Assembly (NCBI GenBank): GCA_028285035.1
Contig: JANQQF010000104.1
Location: forward strand, 1 to 64,000
Source of the DNA: Phycisphaerae bacterium
Lineage (GTDB): Bacteria > Chloroflexota > Anaerolineae > 4572-78 > J111
Direction of reading: 5' to 3'
DNA length: 64,000 nt
In this document: positions 8,706 to 16,562 of the stretch, one piece after another
Numbering within the stretch: the first letter of the stretch is position 1
Layout of the letters: each line of letters opens with the position of its first letter
Notes under the pieces: model-generated
Database searches by the model: none
What the model saw: the letters and a program-made list of their open reading frames with translations, nothing else
Told to the model about the DNA's origin: nothing
Program-made: the position numbers and the translations under genes

Positions 8706-10391
8706 ATGGAAACAGAAAACAATGACCAAACGTTTCAGATGTTGCCCACGCTACTAATTGTGTGGAACCTCTTTGACATCGGGCTTCATGTTGCAATTAA
8801 TCTGGTTGAGCCACTCCGTATCGCAGGCAACATCGCCGCACTCATCGCCGCAGCCATTGTGCTGCTGGGTCTCGCACGGGGATATGCGCCGTATGTGCTC
8901 GGGCTGGGAGCTCTACTCGTGGTTGGTTTCAATTTGTGGGAATCAATTCTGCACGGCTTTTTTTGGCCCAGCCTTATTTTCATCGGTGTGAGCCTCTTTC
9001 TACTGGTGCGCTGGGCACAAGTAGAATGGTCGAAGGCAAATTCCGCCGAAACTACGCCCATCTATCTTCAGCCGTGGGTGGCCATCCCAGTGACACTCGT
9101 TCTCGTTGGGGTTACGATGCTCGGTGGACCATCTACTGCTAGTGTTGTTGTCAATGTAACGCAAGATGGTGCGTTGGTGGGGGCAGATTACTGGGGTGAC
9201 GAGCCACGTATCCTATCCGCTGGGTTGGGCTTTGAGGGCATTATTGGAATCGACGAATATTCTGAGGAAGCCGTGCGGGAGGCCGGCGGTGCCTGGTATG
9301 GTTCGCTAACCTGCACCAACGGAGAAGAAGCGCCCGGTACGAGTCGCACGGCCGCCACCACGCCCGCTACGATGGCCCTCGTCGGTGAAGGAGCACCCAA
9401 TTACTCCGACGCGTTGCCGATTGTTTTCAGCTGGCCGGTGGCCACCGAAACGATCGATATCACTGACTTCCAGTATACACTGAGCAACGGTGAAATCGGT
9501 GTCCTGAGTGGCATCACGATGTTCCCTAATTGGGAACTCAACGAGCGTAATGTTGTCGTTCTCTATGGTGAATTCGCCAATCGTGGCTTGAGTAGCGAGG
9601 CAGACGCAATCTACCCTATTCGGCTAGATATTGTCGAAGATGATACCCCACTCTTACTCATTGGGCCGGATGGACAGGAATTCAACGCTGTTGGTTTGAG
9701 TTGGGAAACCGATGCAACTCCTTACGATACTGGTCCTAGCCTCGTTGGCGCGAAGATCAATTTCGTCGGCGATGAAGCCATTGGTGAGGGTGGGGTTCCC
9801 GCCTTGACGTTCGTCACCGGTGCCTTCCCCAACGATGAGTTTGCGATGTATGGCGGAGGCGACTTCCGTATTCGTGTGTTAACAACGGGCGGGTTCTCAC
9901 CCGATGGTGTCACCGCTCTGCGCCCCGATATGTACGAAGACTTCTTCAGGGTACACGTCAACGGTCCTGACGGGGAAACCGTCCTCCTTGAAAATGTGGG
10001 TGAGGAGTACACGGTCGCCGGTGGCACCTTACGTGTTCTTGGTCTGGCAGACACCGGCCAGTTAGAGAATCCGGACGAGGGCATCTACTATGATGATTGC
10101 TATGGCGAAGACCGCGACAACTACATTGACATCATTCTGGTCGGCGATGAAGAAGCGGCGCGAAATATCACATTTGTGGAAATCCCCTCACTAGAGGGTG
10201 GCTATCGGGCCTTCTATAATCCAGGTGGCCCAGGACCAGAGCCATTCGAGGAGGTTCGGTATACAGCACCCGGCCCACCCGATATGGAACCTGTGATCAT
10301 GGCCTTGGATGACCCGATGCGGGTTGATCGCACCGCACCGTGCCAGCGGCTCATTAGTATCGGGCCAAATTCTATCGGGGTATGCCGATAA
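8706..10391 (+). CDS. Membrane protein with N-terminal helices and a large beta-rich C-terminal domain, function unknown
   Basis: A 561-residue protein of no recognised family. The start was placed at the ATG preceded by TTAGGAGAA (Met-Glu-Thr-Glu-Asn-Asn). About four hydrophobic helices fill residues 10-110 and a further one lies near 127-145. The remaining 400 residues are polar, rich in Gly, Asp and Pro, and look like an extracytoplasmic beta domain. The tail repeats a Leu-Asp-Asp-Pro-Met-Arg-Val motif. The next gene begins with a near-identical leader and the same first residues, so the two are tandem paralogues. The adjacent TetR gene is a plausible regulator. Confidence 0.65.
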   Translation: METENNDQTFQMLPTLLIVWNLFDIGLHVAINLVEPLRIAGNIAALIAAAIVLLGLARGYAPYVLGLGALLVVGFNLWESILHGFFWPSLIFIGVSLFLLVRWAQVEWSKANSAETTPIYLQPWVAIPVTLVLVGVTMLGGPSTASVVVNVTQDGALVGADYWGDEPRILSAGLGFEGIIGIDEYSEEAVREAGGAWYGSLTCTNGEEAPGTSRTAATTPATMALVGEGAPNYSDALPIVFSWPVATETIDITDFQYTLSNGEIGVLSGITMFPNWELNERNVVVLYGEFANRGLSSEADAIYPIRLDIVEDDTPLLLIGPDGQEFNAVGLSWETDATPYDTGPSLVGAKINFVGDEAIGEGGVPALTFVTGAFPNDEFAMYGGGDFRIRVLTTGGFSPDGVTALRPDMYEDFFRVHVNGPDGETVLLENVGEEYTVAGGTLRVLGLADTGQLENPDEGIYYDDCYGEDRDNYIDIILVGDEEAARNITFVEIPSLEGGYRAFYNPGGPGPEPFEEVRYTAPGPPDMEPVIMALDDPMRVDRTAPCQRLISIGPNSIGVCR

Positions 10392-10412
10392 ATGGATCTG
10401 AGAATCATTGCG

Positions 10413-10451
10413 CTGGATGACCCGATGCAGGTTAGTCGCGCTGCACTTTAA
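10413..10451 (+). pseudogene. Duplicated C-terminal tail fragment
   Basis: The stretch encodes Ala-Leu-Asp-Asp-Pro-Met-Gln-Val-Ser-Arg-Ala-Ala-Leu and a stop. It repeats the tail of the gene ending at 10391. It lies between the two paralogues and has no start of its own. Confidence 0.5.
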
Positions 10452-10491
10452 AGCAGCATCTATCACCAAAGTGGAGATTTTAGGAGAAACA

Positions 10492-10857
10492 ATGGAAACA
10501 GAAAACGCAGGTCAGAAATTTCTATGGCTACCCGCAGTAATTGCGTTTGTTCAAGTTTTTGACATCGTGATCCATGTGGCATCCGGTATGATCGAACCAA
10601 TCCGTATTGTATCGAATGTATTTATCTTTGTATGGTTGGGCATTGTTCTGTCTGGTCGGTTGGGTCACAGGCCGTGGCGCGTGGCAAGTGGCTTTGTGGG
10701 TGTGTACATCCTGCTAAATGCGGTATTCCTCGCCACTGAGGGCCTCACCAACCCAGACAATGGTGACCAATTTAGAACGGTGTTGTTTGTACTGGTCGGT
10801 GTGACCGTTGCCCTATCTGTGTGGTTTACCAACACGATCGCGAGTCGTGCAGGCTAA
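10492..10857 (+). CDS. Short membrane protein, truncated paralogue of the preceding gene
   Basis: A 121-residue protein with about four transmembrane helices. The start ATG follows TTTTAGGAGAAAC, and the first residues Met-Glu-Thr-Glu-Asn match the gene at 8706. The 30 bp before both starts are almost identical (ATCACCAAA, GGAGATTTTAGGAGAA). It keeps only the membrane part and lacks the 400-residue outer domain. Traces of the Leu-Asp-Asp-Pro-Met tail motif lie both before it (about 10413-10451) and after it (about 10890-10935). This looks like tandem duplication followed by decay. The function is unknown. Confidence 0.6.
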   Translation: METENAGQKFLWLPAVIAFVQVFDIVIHVASGMIEPIRIVSNVFIFVWLGIVLSGRLGHRPWRVASGFVGVYILLNAVFLATEGLTNPDNGDQFRTVLFVLVGVTVALSVWFTNTIASRAG

Positions 10858-10884
10858 AGATCACAGGAATGACTTACTGCATCG

Positions 10885-10935
10885 ATGGTCATTACCTTAG
10901 ACAACCCAATGCGAGTTGATTGCGTAGCACCCTAA
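10885..10935 (+). pseudogene. Second duplicated tail fragment
   Basis: The frame ATG-GTC-ATT encodes Met-Val-Ile-Thr-Leu-Asp-Asn-Pro-Met-Arg-Val-Asp-Cys-Val-Ala-Pro and stops. This is a third version of the same tail motif, 27 bp after the short paralogue. It is probably a duplication scar and not a functional peptide. Confidence 0.45.
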
Positions 10936-10946
10936 TTGGAATATAT

Positions 10947-10983
10947 AAAGCTAAGCTAGACGAAGATTGCCTAGCCTAGCTTT
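10947..10983. terminator. Bidirectional stem-loop between convergent genes
   Basis: The arms AAAGCTAAGCTAG and CTAGCCTAGCTTT differ from a perfect dyad at one position and enclose an 11-nt loop. It spans the stop codon of the minus-strand oxidoreductase gene and lies after the duplicated tail fragment. Confidence 0.6.
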
Positions 10984-12065
10984 ACGACTTGGCCCTCATC
11001 CGAGGAACGCTGGATTGCTTCTAGCAGTCTATGCACAGCCAAGGCGTCATCAAAGTTGGGAGCGAATTGCTCGTCTGCTTGAATCGCCTCCGCCATGCGA
11101 ACATAAGCCTGTCCGACATTCTGTGGTGGCCCCTCTGGCACTGTAGCTGGCACGACGCGCAAACGATCCGGTACAGGCAACTCGGTAAGTGGCTCAGAGC
11201 CTTGGGCACCAATCAGCGTGATAGGCGAGATTTGGGGCATGATCGGTGTCGTCGCGATGACCACCCCCTTGCTGCCATAGGCCGCCATCCGCCAACCATC
11301 TGCCTGATAGGGAACGGCCGATATTTGATAGGAGAGGAGCGCACCGCTGGTGAGCACACCATTGATGAAGACATTATCCGCCGTTTCTGCATCGACCATC
11401 TCCCCTGTGTCAGCCATCCGTAACTGCTTGACTCGCGTCGCCACCTTGGCCGAAACCTCGGCCATCGGGCCAAAACAGTAGCCTATGTAGTCAAGGGTAT
11501 GTCCGCCAACGATCCCCATTAGAGTGACCCCTTTACTGCTTTCTTGCTCCCAAGCCTGTCGAGAGGGGCGTTCTGGCGTACTGGTCGTGTGCATTGTCAT
11601 CTGAATGGAAAGAATGTCGCCTAACCAGCCCTCATCATTAAGCTCTTTAATATAGGTGAGGGTTGGGTCGTGCCGCCCTTGAAGCCCAATCGCTGTCACA
11701 ATGCCCTTATCGCGGGCGACAGTGGCCATCTCCTCCGTTTCGGCAAGACTAGCCCCAAGCGGCCACTCGCAGTAAACGTGTTTACCTGCATTAAGCCCCG
11801 CCATCACAACCTCATAGTGGTTGGGTATCCTGACTACAGTAGAAATGATGTCAATATCTGGCTGCGCGACCAATTCGTTAATATCGTGGTAAGCCTTTAT
11901 CCCATAGGCTTTCGCGGCAGCAGTTGCCGATGCGGGATGACTGGTACATAGTGCCGCCAACTCAATCTGCTCAATCTCGCGCAATGCGGGTATGTGGGCT
12001 ACTGGTCCCCAACCTTGGCCAGCGGCATCAGCACCGACCAAGCCTAATTTTAGTTTATTTGCCAT
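10971..12065 (-). CDS. Gfo/Idh/MocA family NAD(P)-dependent oxidoreductase
   Basis: A 364-residue dehydrogenase that would oxidise or reduce a sugar or polyol-type substrate with NAD(P). The N-terminal Rossmann fold starts with Leu-Gly-Leu-Val-Gly-Ala-Asp. The family motif usually written Glu-Lys-Pro is Cys-Glu-Trp-Pro-Leu near residue 98 here, so the catalytic Lys position is Trp, as in one Gfo/Idh subgroup. The C-terminal alpha/beta domain is complete. It is the last gene of a minus-strand group with the small membrane protein. The substrate cannot be read from the sequence. Confidence 0.85.
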   Translation of the reverse strand: MANKLKLGLVGADAAGQGWGPVAHIPALREIEQIELAALCTSHPASATAAAKAYGIKAYHDINELVAQPDIDIISTVVRIPNHYEVVMAGLNAGKHVYCEWPLGASLAETEEMATVARDKGIVTAIGLQGRHDPTLTYIKELNDEGWLGDILSIQMTMHTTSTPERPSRQAWEQESSKGVTLMGIVGGHTLDYIGYCFGPMAEVSAKVATRVKQLRMADTGEMVDAETADNVFINGVLTSGALLSYQISAVPYQADGWRMAAYGSKGVVIATTPIMPQISPITLIGAQGSEPLTELPVPDRLRVVPATVPEGPPQNVGQAYVRMAEAIQADEQFAPNFDDALAVHRLLEAIQRSSDEGQVVKLG

Positions 12066-12115
12066 CGCATTCGTCTCCCCAGTTAAACTATAAATAAGAA
12101 CCCTTTACTCACCCA

Positions 12116-12532
12116 TTATCGTTGTGCTAGATAGCCAATCATCAACGCCCCAACAACGAGGTGCATAATAGCCAATATAATGGCAGCGCCTGTGGTCGCA
12201 ACTTGACCGCTAAACGGGCTGGCGAGGGAAAGTAACACCAGAATAGCCGTCCCAATAATAAAGACCTGATTCCCTCTTGGGATAAACCGACGGGCGATCC
12301 ACAACCCTGCCCCAGCAACCAATGTTGGGAACACTGAGGCGAGGAACGGTAAAAAGAATGGCATAGGCATAAACGTCCCTGTGCCGTTAGCATCAACCTC
12401 AATACCGCCAACCAAAGCGCCACCAATAAAGAAGAGAATTACGTTGATTGCACCAGCAATCACCCCTGCAATTAATGCATTTAACAGGATGGCCCCGATT
12501 GAATTTGTTAGTGTCCCAGTATTAGAATTCAT
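12116..12532 (-). CDS. Small four-helix membrane protein
   Basis: This 138-residue protein is almost entirely hydrophobic, with four predicted membrane helices starting near residues 14, 55, 87 and 113. It resembles small DUF-type integral membrane proteins of Actinobacteria and Chloroflexota, but no specific family can be named. It lies 50 bp before the oxidoreductase gene and 67 bp after the MarR gene, all on the minus strand. A possible MarR operator (TAAGACGGCTGA, 12568-12579) sits just before its start. Confidence 0.65.
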   Translation of the reverse strand: MNSNTGTLTNSIGAILLNALIAGVIAGAINVILFFIGGALVGGIEVDANGTGTFMPMPFFLPFLASVFPTLVAGAGLWIARRFIPRGNQVFIIGTAILVLLSLASPFSGQVATTGAAIILAIMHLVVGALMIGYLAQR

Positions 12533-12567
12533 TAGTCTCTCCTTAATTATATTTACAAATAAATTTA

Positions 12568-12579
12568 TAAGACGGCTGA
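12568..12579 (-). promoter_or_regulatory. Candidate MarR operator before the small membrane protein
   Basis: TAAGACGGCTGA lies 36 bp before the start of the membrane-protein gene. Its core matches the inverted copy TCAGCCGTCTGA that stands before the MarR gene. The shared sequence at both promoters suggests a common operator. Confidence 0.4.
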
Positions 12580-12599
12580 GTAATTCGCTAGAAAAGTCA

Positions 12600-13040
12600 T
12601 CATTCCTGACAAAGATTTGTCTCTAGCTTATGCAATAAACGTCTGAGTATATATCGCTCCTCAACGGTAAGATTAGCTAGTGTTTCTTGTTCAAGCTGTG
12701 CCCAGGCATCTTCAGTTGCCGTTTGCAACGCACGACCTTTTGATGTCAGATGAATTCGGGACACCCTCCGATCCGCTTCATCTGCCTGTTTGGCCACCAA
12801 CCCTGCCTTTTCCATCCGTTGCACCATTTTATGAGTGGTTTGTAACTGCACCCCAATTTTATTGGCTAGCTGGGATTGTGTTAACTTGTCTTCTTCCCAT
12901 AAGCACTGCAAGACCATTTCTTGGCCAAGGTACAGCCCAATATTGGACAGTAACTTACCAGCACGGTAACAGTGTGCTGTACCAACTCGCGCAATTAAGA
13001 AGCTAATTGTATTAGAAATAGGTTTGGAATTGTTATTCAT
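12600..13040 (-). CDS. MarR family transcriptional regulator
   Basis: A 146-residue winged-helix regulator. The recognition region includes Leu-Thr-Gln-Ser-Gln-Leu-Ala-Asn-Lys-Ile-Gly near residue 53, followed by the typical wing Gln-Ala-Asp-Glu-Ala-Asp-Arg-Arg-Val near 85. The Asp-Arg-Arg motif is a strong MarR sign. It heads a minus-strand group with the small membrane protein. A dyad TCAG-N4-CTGA lies 17 bp upstream of its start and could be an autoregulatory operator. Confidence 0.88.
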   Translation of the reverse strand: MNNNSKPISNTISFLIARVGTAHCYRAGKLLSNIGLYLGQEMVLQCLWEEDKLTQSQLANKIGVQLQTTHKMVQRMEKAGLVAKQADEADRRVSRIHLTSKGRALQTATEDAWAQLEQETLANLTVEERYILRRLLHKLETNLCQE

Positions 13041-13056
13041 AGTTCAATTGATTTAG

Positions 13057-13068
13057 TCAGCCGTCTGA
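13057..13068 (-). promoter_or_regulatory. Candidate MarR autoregulatory operator
   Basis: TCAGCCGTCTGA is a TCAG-N4-CTGA dyad immediately before the MarR gene. Its reverse complement, with one outer change, recurs before the next minus-strand gene. Confidence 0.4.
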
Positions 13069-13143
13069 GTAAATGTATATGATGATTTATCTTTTGTCAA
13101 CTCTTTTATTAGAAAGGTAGAAAAAGCCTCTGAGCTTTATTAA

Positions 13144-14268
13144 TTACTGATACTTTTCAATTGTCTGCTGAATACGGGCAAACGCCTCATCCAAGACCGC
13201 TTTATCCTGTCCAAACGCAATACGCAAATGGTGATCCATCCCAAACGAGTTCCCTGCTCCAACAAATACACTAGCCTCACGACAAAGAATCTCCATCAGT
13301 TCGGTCGAGTTGATGTCAAGGTGATACTGGACAAACGTCACGGCCGAGGCCATCGGCGGGGTATAGCTAAACAAGCCCTCTTGTGACTCCATCCATTCTT
13401 GCAAAATGGGATACCCTTTGCGAATGTAATCACGGGTTCGTTTGATGATGCGAGGGCGAACCTCGGGAGACAGGGCGTGAGCAGCTAGGTGATTGCTCAG
13501 CATCGTTGCTGTGATGGTGGTGTATTCGTGCCGTCGCCAAATATCCTCGATGGTCTCTGATGGCCCAACAATCCAGCCGACCCGCAAACCGGGCAATCCA
13601 TAAGCCTTGCTCATACTCCCCAAGGACAACACTTTGTCATATAGGCCAAAAAATGACGGTGTCTCATCCTCGCGCAGCCGTTCAGCGCCGCGATACACTT
13701 CATCAGCCAAAATCCAAGCCCCTACTCGATCAGCCGCAGCAATAATAGCCGCCATCTCATCTTCAGTCATAATGTAGCCCGTTGGGTTATTGGGATTGAC
13801 GATGGCGATGATTTTGGTCTTTTTATTCACCTGCGCATTCATCTCATCTACATCTAAAGCCCAGCCATTTTCGGGACGCAACCGGAATGGACGCACCTGA
13901 TGCCCGCTATTTTGAGCAACCCCCCAAACCTGCTTGTAAGTTGGGGTTAAGGTCGCCACCTCATCGCCGGGTTTGAGCAACGTTTGCAAAATGATATTGC
14001 TCGCCTCTGCTGCCCCCACCGTGACCAATACATGCTGCTCACCATCTGCGCCATTGTAAAGTCGCGCAATATTCTCCCGTAGCTCGGGATTACCGTTGAC
14101 ATGCGGATAGTTTATCTCTGTGGCCAGCAACTGGTTGAGCAAATCCTGGTCGCCATCAAGTAAATCCTCAAGCGTGATGGGATGGACCCCACTTTCGGTC
14201 AGATTAAAATCGACAATCTGCTCCCACTTGGATTGGGTATATTCAAGATCGAATGGAATAAAGGTCAT
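13144..14268 (-). CDS. PLP-dependent class I/II aminotransferase
   Basis: A 374-residue fold-type I aminotransferase. The start was placed at ATG 14268, which has CAGGAG upstream; the longer frame has no such site. The PLP region is clear: Asn-Pro-Asn-Asn-Pro-Thr-Gly near 160, Ala-Asp-Glu-Val-Tyr-Arg-Gly near 188, then Ser-Met-Ser-Lys-Ala-Tyr-Gly with the Schiff-base Lys near 220, and Arg-Val-Gly-Trp. It falls among aspartate, arginine or capreomycidine-synthase-like enzymes. Its exact amino donor is unknown. It is divergent from the Zur-like regulator gene. Confidence 0.88.
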   Translation of the reverse strand: MTFIPFDLEYTQSKWEQIVDFNLTESGVHPITLEDLLDGDQDLLNQLLATEINYPHVNGNPELRENIARLYNGADGEQHVLVTVGAAEASNIILQTLLKPGDEVATLTPTYKQVWGVAQNSGHQVRPFRLRPENGWALDVDEMNAQVNKKTKIIAIVNPNNPTGYIMTEDEMAAIIAAADRVGAWILADEVYRGAERLREDETPSFFGLYDKVLSLGSMSKAYGLPGLRVGWIVGPSETIEDIWRRHEYTTITATMLSNHLAAHALSPEVRPRIIKRTRDYIRKGYPILQEWMESQEGLFSYTPPMASAVTFVQYHLDINSTELMEILCREASVFVGAGNSFGMDHHLRIAFGQDKAVLDEAFARIQQTIEKYQ

Positions 14269-14367
14269 ATTCACGCTCCTGTAAAATAAAGTAATGAGGA
14301 GAATAACGCACGGTCTCAGATCAAGCAATCCCAGTAGATCACAGATTTTGAAATACAATTATAAGAT

Positions 14368-14395
14368 TTGACAGTTTTTTTCGGCTCGATATAAT
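14368..14395 (+). promoter_or_regulatory. Sigma-70 promoter of the Zur-like regulator gene
   Basis: TTGACA (14368-14373) and TATAAT (14390-14395) are both perfect consensus and are spaced by 16 bp. The first Zur-box candidate begins 20 bp downstream of the -10, which would allow feedback repression. Confidence 0.7.
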
Positions 14396-14415
14396 TGCGA
14401 CATTATCTCAACCAT

Positions 14416-14436
14416 AATTGAGATATATTCTCGAAT
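14416..14436 (+). promoter_or_regulatory. Zur box candidate 1 (regulator gene)
   Basis: TTGAGA-TATAT-TCTCGA is an imperfect dyad of the TGAGA-N5-TCTCA type. It lies just downstream of the -10 box of the regulator's own promoter. Confidence 0.7.
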
Positions 14437-14449
14437 AGTGAGGTAGGAC

Positions 14450-14863
14450 ATGGTAGCCAAAGATAGATTAGCACAACAACTTAAGCGGGCTGGTTATAAA
14501 TTAACCCCGGCTCGTCTGGCTGTCATTGAAGTGCTTGAATCCAATGGCTCACATCTAAGTCACAGCCAAATTCTGAAAGCAGGTAAAAAAATCTATGGGA
14601 ATCTCAGTCGGGCCACCGTCTATCGCACCATGGATTTATTGGTTGAGCTGAATTTGGTGCGCCCTCTCTACTTGAGCGACCCAACCCAACGCTTTATCTC
14701 TGCTGAAGGGTGTCATCACCATCTGCTCTGTACTGTTTGTGATACCGTCATCGAGTTTGACCATTGTACAGCGGACGAGTTGGCCAAAGAGCTGGCGGCC
14801 AAATATAACTTTAAAATTCGCAATCACCTGTTACAGTTTCAGGGGAGTTGCGAGCAGTGTTGA
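14450..14863 (+). CDS. zur: Fur family metalloregulator, Zur-like
   Basis: This 137-residue regulator represses zinc-uptake and zinc-sparing genes when Zn(II) is bound. The N-terminal winged helix includes Leu-Thr-Pro-Ala-Arg-Leu-Ala-Val near residue 20 and Arg-Ala-Thr-Val-Tyr-Arg-Thr near 59. The dimerisation part has His-His-His-Leu-Leu-Cys-Thr-Val-Cys near 87, and the protein ends in Cys-Glu-Gln-Cys. Together these supply the CxxC pairs of a structural zinc site. The specificity is inferred from the context: znuACB, zinc-free ribosomal paralogues and COG0523 genes share one dyad, and that dyad is also in this gene's promoter. It is a stand-alone unit 190 bp before znuA. Confidence 0.88.
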   Translation: MVAKDRLAQQLKRAGYKLTPARLAVIEVLESNGSHLSHSQILKAGKKIYGNLSRATVYRTMDLLVELNLVRPLYLSDPTQRFISAEGCHHHLLCTVCDTVIEFDHCTADELAKELAAKYNFKIRNHLLQFQGSCEQC

Positions 14864-14890
14864 CAAAATCAAGCTATATTTTTTCTCACT

Positions 14891-14911
14891 AATTGAGAAA
14901 AAGTTTCGATT
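14891..14911 (+). promoter_or_regulatory. Zur box candidate 2 (znuACB promoter, distal)
   Basis: AATTGAGA-AAAAG-TTTCGATT is the first of three dyads in the 190-bp gap between zur and znuA. Spacing and half-sites match the other boxes. The right half is weaker. Confidence 0.55.
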
Positions 14912-14949
14912 ACATAGTTCGAGCAGATCCTGCTCAAAAAAACTTTACA

Positions 14950-14976
14950 GTTAAATGAGATATATTCTCGTTTAAC
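14950..14976 (+). promoter_or_regulatory. Zur box candidate 3 (znuACB promoter, middle)
   Basis: GTTAAATGAGA-TATAT-TCTCGTTTAAC pairs at 10 of 11 positions per arm. It is the best of the three dyads in the znu promoter region. Confidence 0.8.
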
Positions 14977-15015
14977 TCAACATAGTTTTCAAGCCAAATC
15001 TTAAGGCTGAAATAT

Positions 15016-15036
15016 AATTGAGAAAAAGTCTCGATC
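15016..15036 (+). promoter_or_regulatory. Zur box candidate 4 (znuACB promoter, proximal)
   Basis: AATTGAGA-AAAAG-TCTCGATC overlaps a consensus TATAAT (15013-15018) and ends 17 bp before the znuA start. Occupancy would block RNA polymerase. Confidence 0.75.
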
Positions 15037-15053
15037 AAAAAGGAAAGGGAAAA

Positions 15054-16490
15054 ATGTTCTTTAAAGCAAAATGGTTTACGGTTATCACGCTGTTGGCGGT
15101 CCTGCTAATGGTTGTCGCTTGTGGGGGGGCGCAACCTGAGCCGGCCGCCCAAAGTAACTCATCAAGCGAAGAAGCTCACGATGAAGCAGAGCATCAGGAA
15201 GAAGCTGCCTCGCACAGTGAAGAAGACCATGATGAAGAGCATCATGACGAAGAGTCTCACAGTGAGGCAGATCACGATGAAGATCATCATGATGAAGAGG
15301 CCCACAGTGAAGAGGATCATCATGACGAAGATCATCACGATGAAGAGGCCCACAGTGACAAGGATCATGATGAAGAGCACCACGATGAAGAGGGTCATCA
15401 CGATGACCACGGAGACGAGCCTGCGGTAGAGCTTTCTGCCATTGAGTTGGGTGACGGCGAAAAGCTGCAAGTGGTCGCCACCACCAACATCGTTGGTGAC
15501 ATGGTCCAACAGGTGGGGGGTGACCTCATCGAGCTAACTACAATGCTCCCGGTTGGGGCAGACCCGCACAGCTTTGCTCCCGCGCCGGGAGATGCCGCCT
15601 CAGTGGCCGATGCCCATGTGGTTTTTGTCAATGGTTTGAACTTGGAAGAGTTCCTGGAAGAATTGATTGAAAACGCAGGGGGTGAAGCCCCCACCGTCGC
15701 ACTTTCAAGCAACGTCGAGACCATTGAGTTTGGAGAAATGGGTGGTCATGGGCATCACGGTGAAGAAGAAGGTGAACACCACGACGAGGAAGGCGAGCAT
15801 CATGATGAGGAAGGCGAGCATCACGATGAGGAAGGTGAGCATCACGACGAGGAAGAAGGTGAACACCACGATGAGGAAGGCGAGCATCACGATGAAGAGG
15901 GTGAACACCACGATGAAGAAGAAGGTGAGCACAAAGATGACCATCACGGTCATGACCACAGTGGGGCCGACCCCCACGTCTGGATGACCCCAGCCAACGC
16001 AATGGTGATGGTTCACACCATCGCAGAGGCTTTGAGCGAACTCGATCCGGCGAACGCCGAAGCCTATGAAGCGAACGCCGAAGCTTACGAAGCGCAACTC
16101 GAGGAGTTAGATGCGTGGGTAATGGCTCAAATCGAAACAATCCCGGCTGAAAATCGAAAGCTGGTTACTGACCACGATGCCTTTGGCTACTACGTCGATC
16201 GCTATGGCCTGGAATTTGTGGGCGCGGTTCTTCCCTCTTACAGCACCAACGCCGAACCATCCGCTCAAGAGTTGACAGAACTCCAAGAGGCGATCTCTGA
16301 ATTTGATGTGCAGGCTATTTTTGTGGGTACCACCGTCAACCCTGTATTGGCCGAGCGCATTGCCGAGGATGTGGGCATCCAACTCGTCCCGCTTTACACC
16401 GGTTCTCTCGGTGAGGCTGGCAGTGGCGCAGATAACTATCTGGATTATATTCGTTACAACACCACGGCCATCGTTGAGGCTTTACAATAA
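15054..16490 (+). CDS. znuA: Zinc ABC transporter substrate-binding lipoprotein with two His/Asp/Glu-rich repeats
   Basis: A 478-residue cluster A-I (TroA/ZnuA) metal-binding lipoprotein. The start was set at the ATG after AAAGGAAAGGGAAA, so the signal peptide is short and ends in a lipobox Val-Val-Ala-Cys near residue 23. Residues 37-120 are repeats of His-Asp-Glu-Glu and His-His-Asp-Glu type. The conserved body follows with Val-Val-Ala-Thr-Thr-Asn-Ile-Val-Gly-Asp. A second, much longer His/Glu repeat replaces the usual ZnuA loop at residues 227-302 and is followed by Asp-Pro-His-Val-Trp. Such loops collect zinc. The double repeat is about twice as large as in usual ZnuA proteins. It is the first gene of znuACB, under three Zur boxes. 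Confidence 0.93.
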   Translation: MFFKAKWFTVITLLAVLLMVVACGGAQPEPAAQSNSSSEEAHDEAEHQEEAASHSEEDHDEEHHDEESHSEADHDEDHHDEEAHSEEDHHDEDHHDEEAHSDKDHDEEHHDEEGHHDDHGDEPAVELSAIELGDGEKLQVVATTNIVGDMVQQVGGDLIELTTMLPVGADPHSFAPAPGDAASVADAHVVFVNGLNLEEFLEELIENAGGEAPTVALSSNVETIEFGEMGGHGHHGEEEGEHHDEEGEHHDEEGEHHDEEGEHHDEEEGEHHDEEGEHHDEEGEHHDEEEGEHKDDHHGHDHSGADPHVWMTPANAMVMVHTIAEALSELDPANAEAYEANAEAYEAQLEELDAWVMAQIETIPAENRKLVTDHDAFGYYVDRYGLEFVGAVLPSYSTNAEPSAQELTELQEAISEFDVQAIFVGTTVNPVLAERIAEDVGIQLVPLYTGSLGEAGSGADNYLDYIRYNTTAIVEALQ

Positions 16491-16500
16491 AATAGTTGTA

Positions 16501-16541
16501 GGGTAATGAGGGATTGGCTAAATACCAATCCCTCATTACCC
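16501..16541 (+). terminator. Stem-loop between znuA and znuC
   Basis: A perfect 17-bp stem (arms GGGTAATGAGGGATTGG and its complement, 7-nt loop) starts 11 bp after the znuA stop. No long T run follows. It probably stabilises the znuA message or terminates part of the transcripts, so that the binding protein is made in excess over the transporter. Confidence 0.6.
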
Positions 16542-16562
16542 CCTTCTTCGATTAGGAATTTT

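Noticed and set aside
14858..14863. TGA at the end of zur as a second selenocysteine codon
   Set aside because: The protein already has normal Zur length and ends with its second CxxC. Translation past it gives nothing recognisable and no stem-loop with a suitable loop follows.
15628..16140. A long minus-strand open frame over the znuA His/Asp/Glu repeats
   Set aside because: It is a by-product of the codon bias in the repeats on the opposite strand. It has no ribosome-binding site or neighbours.
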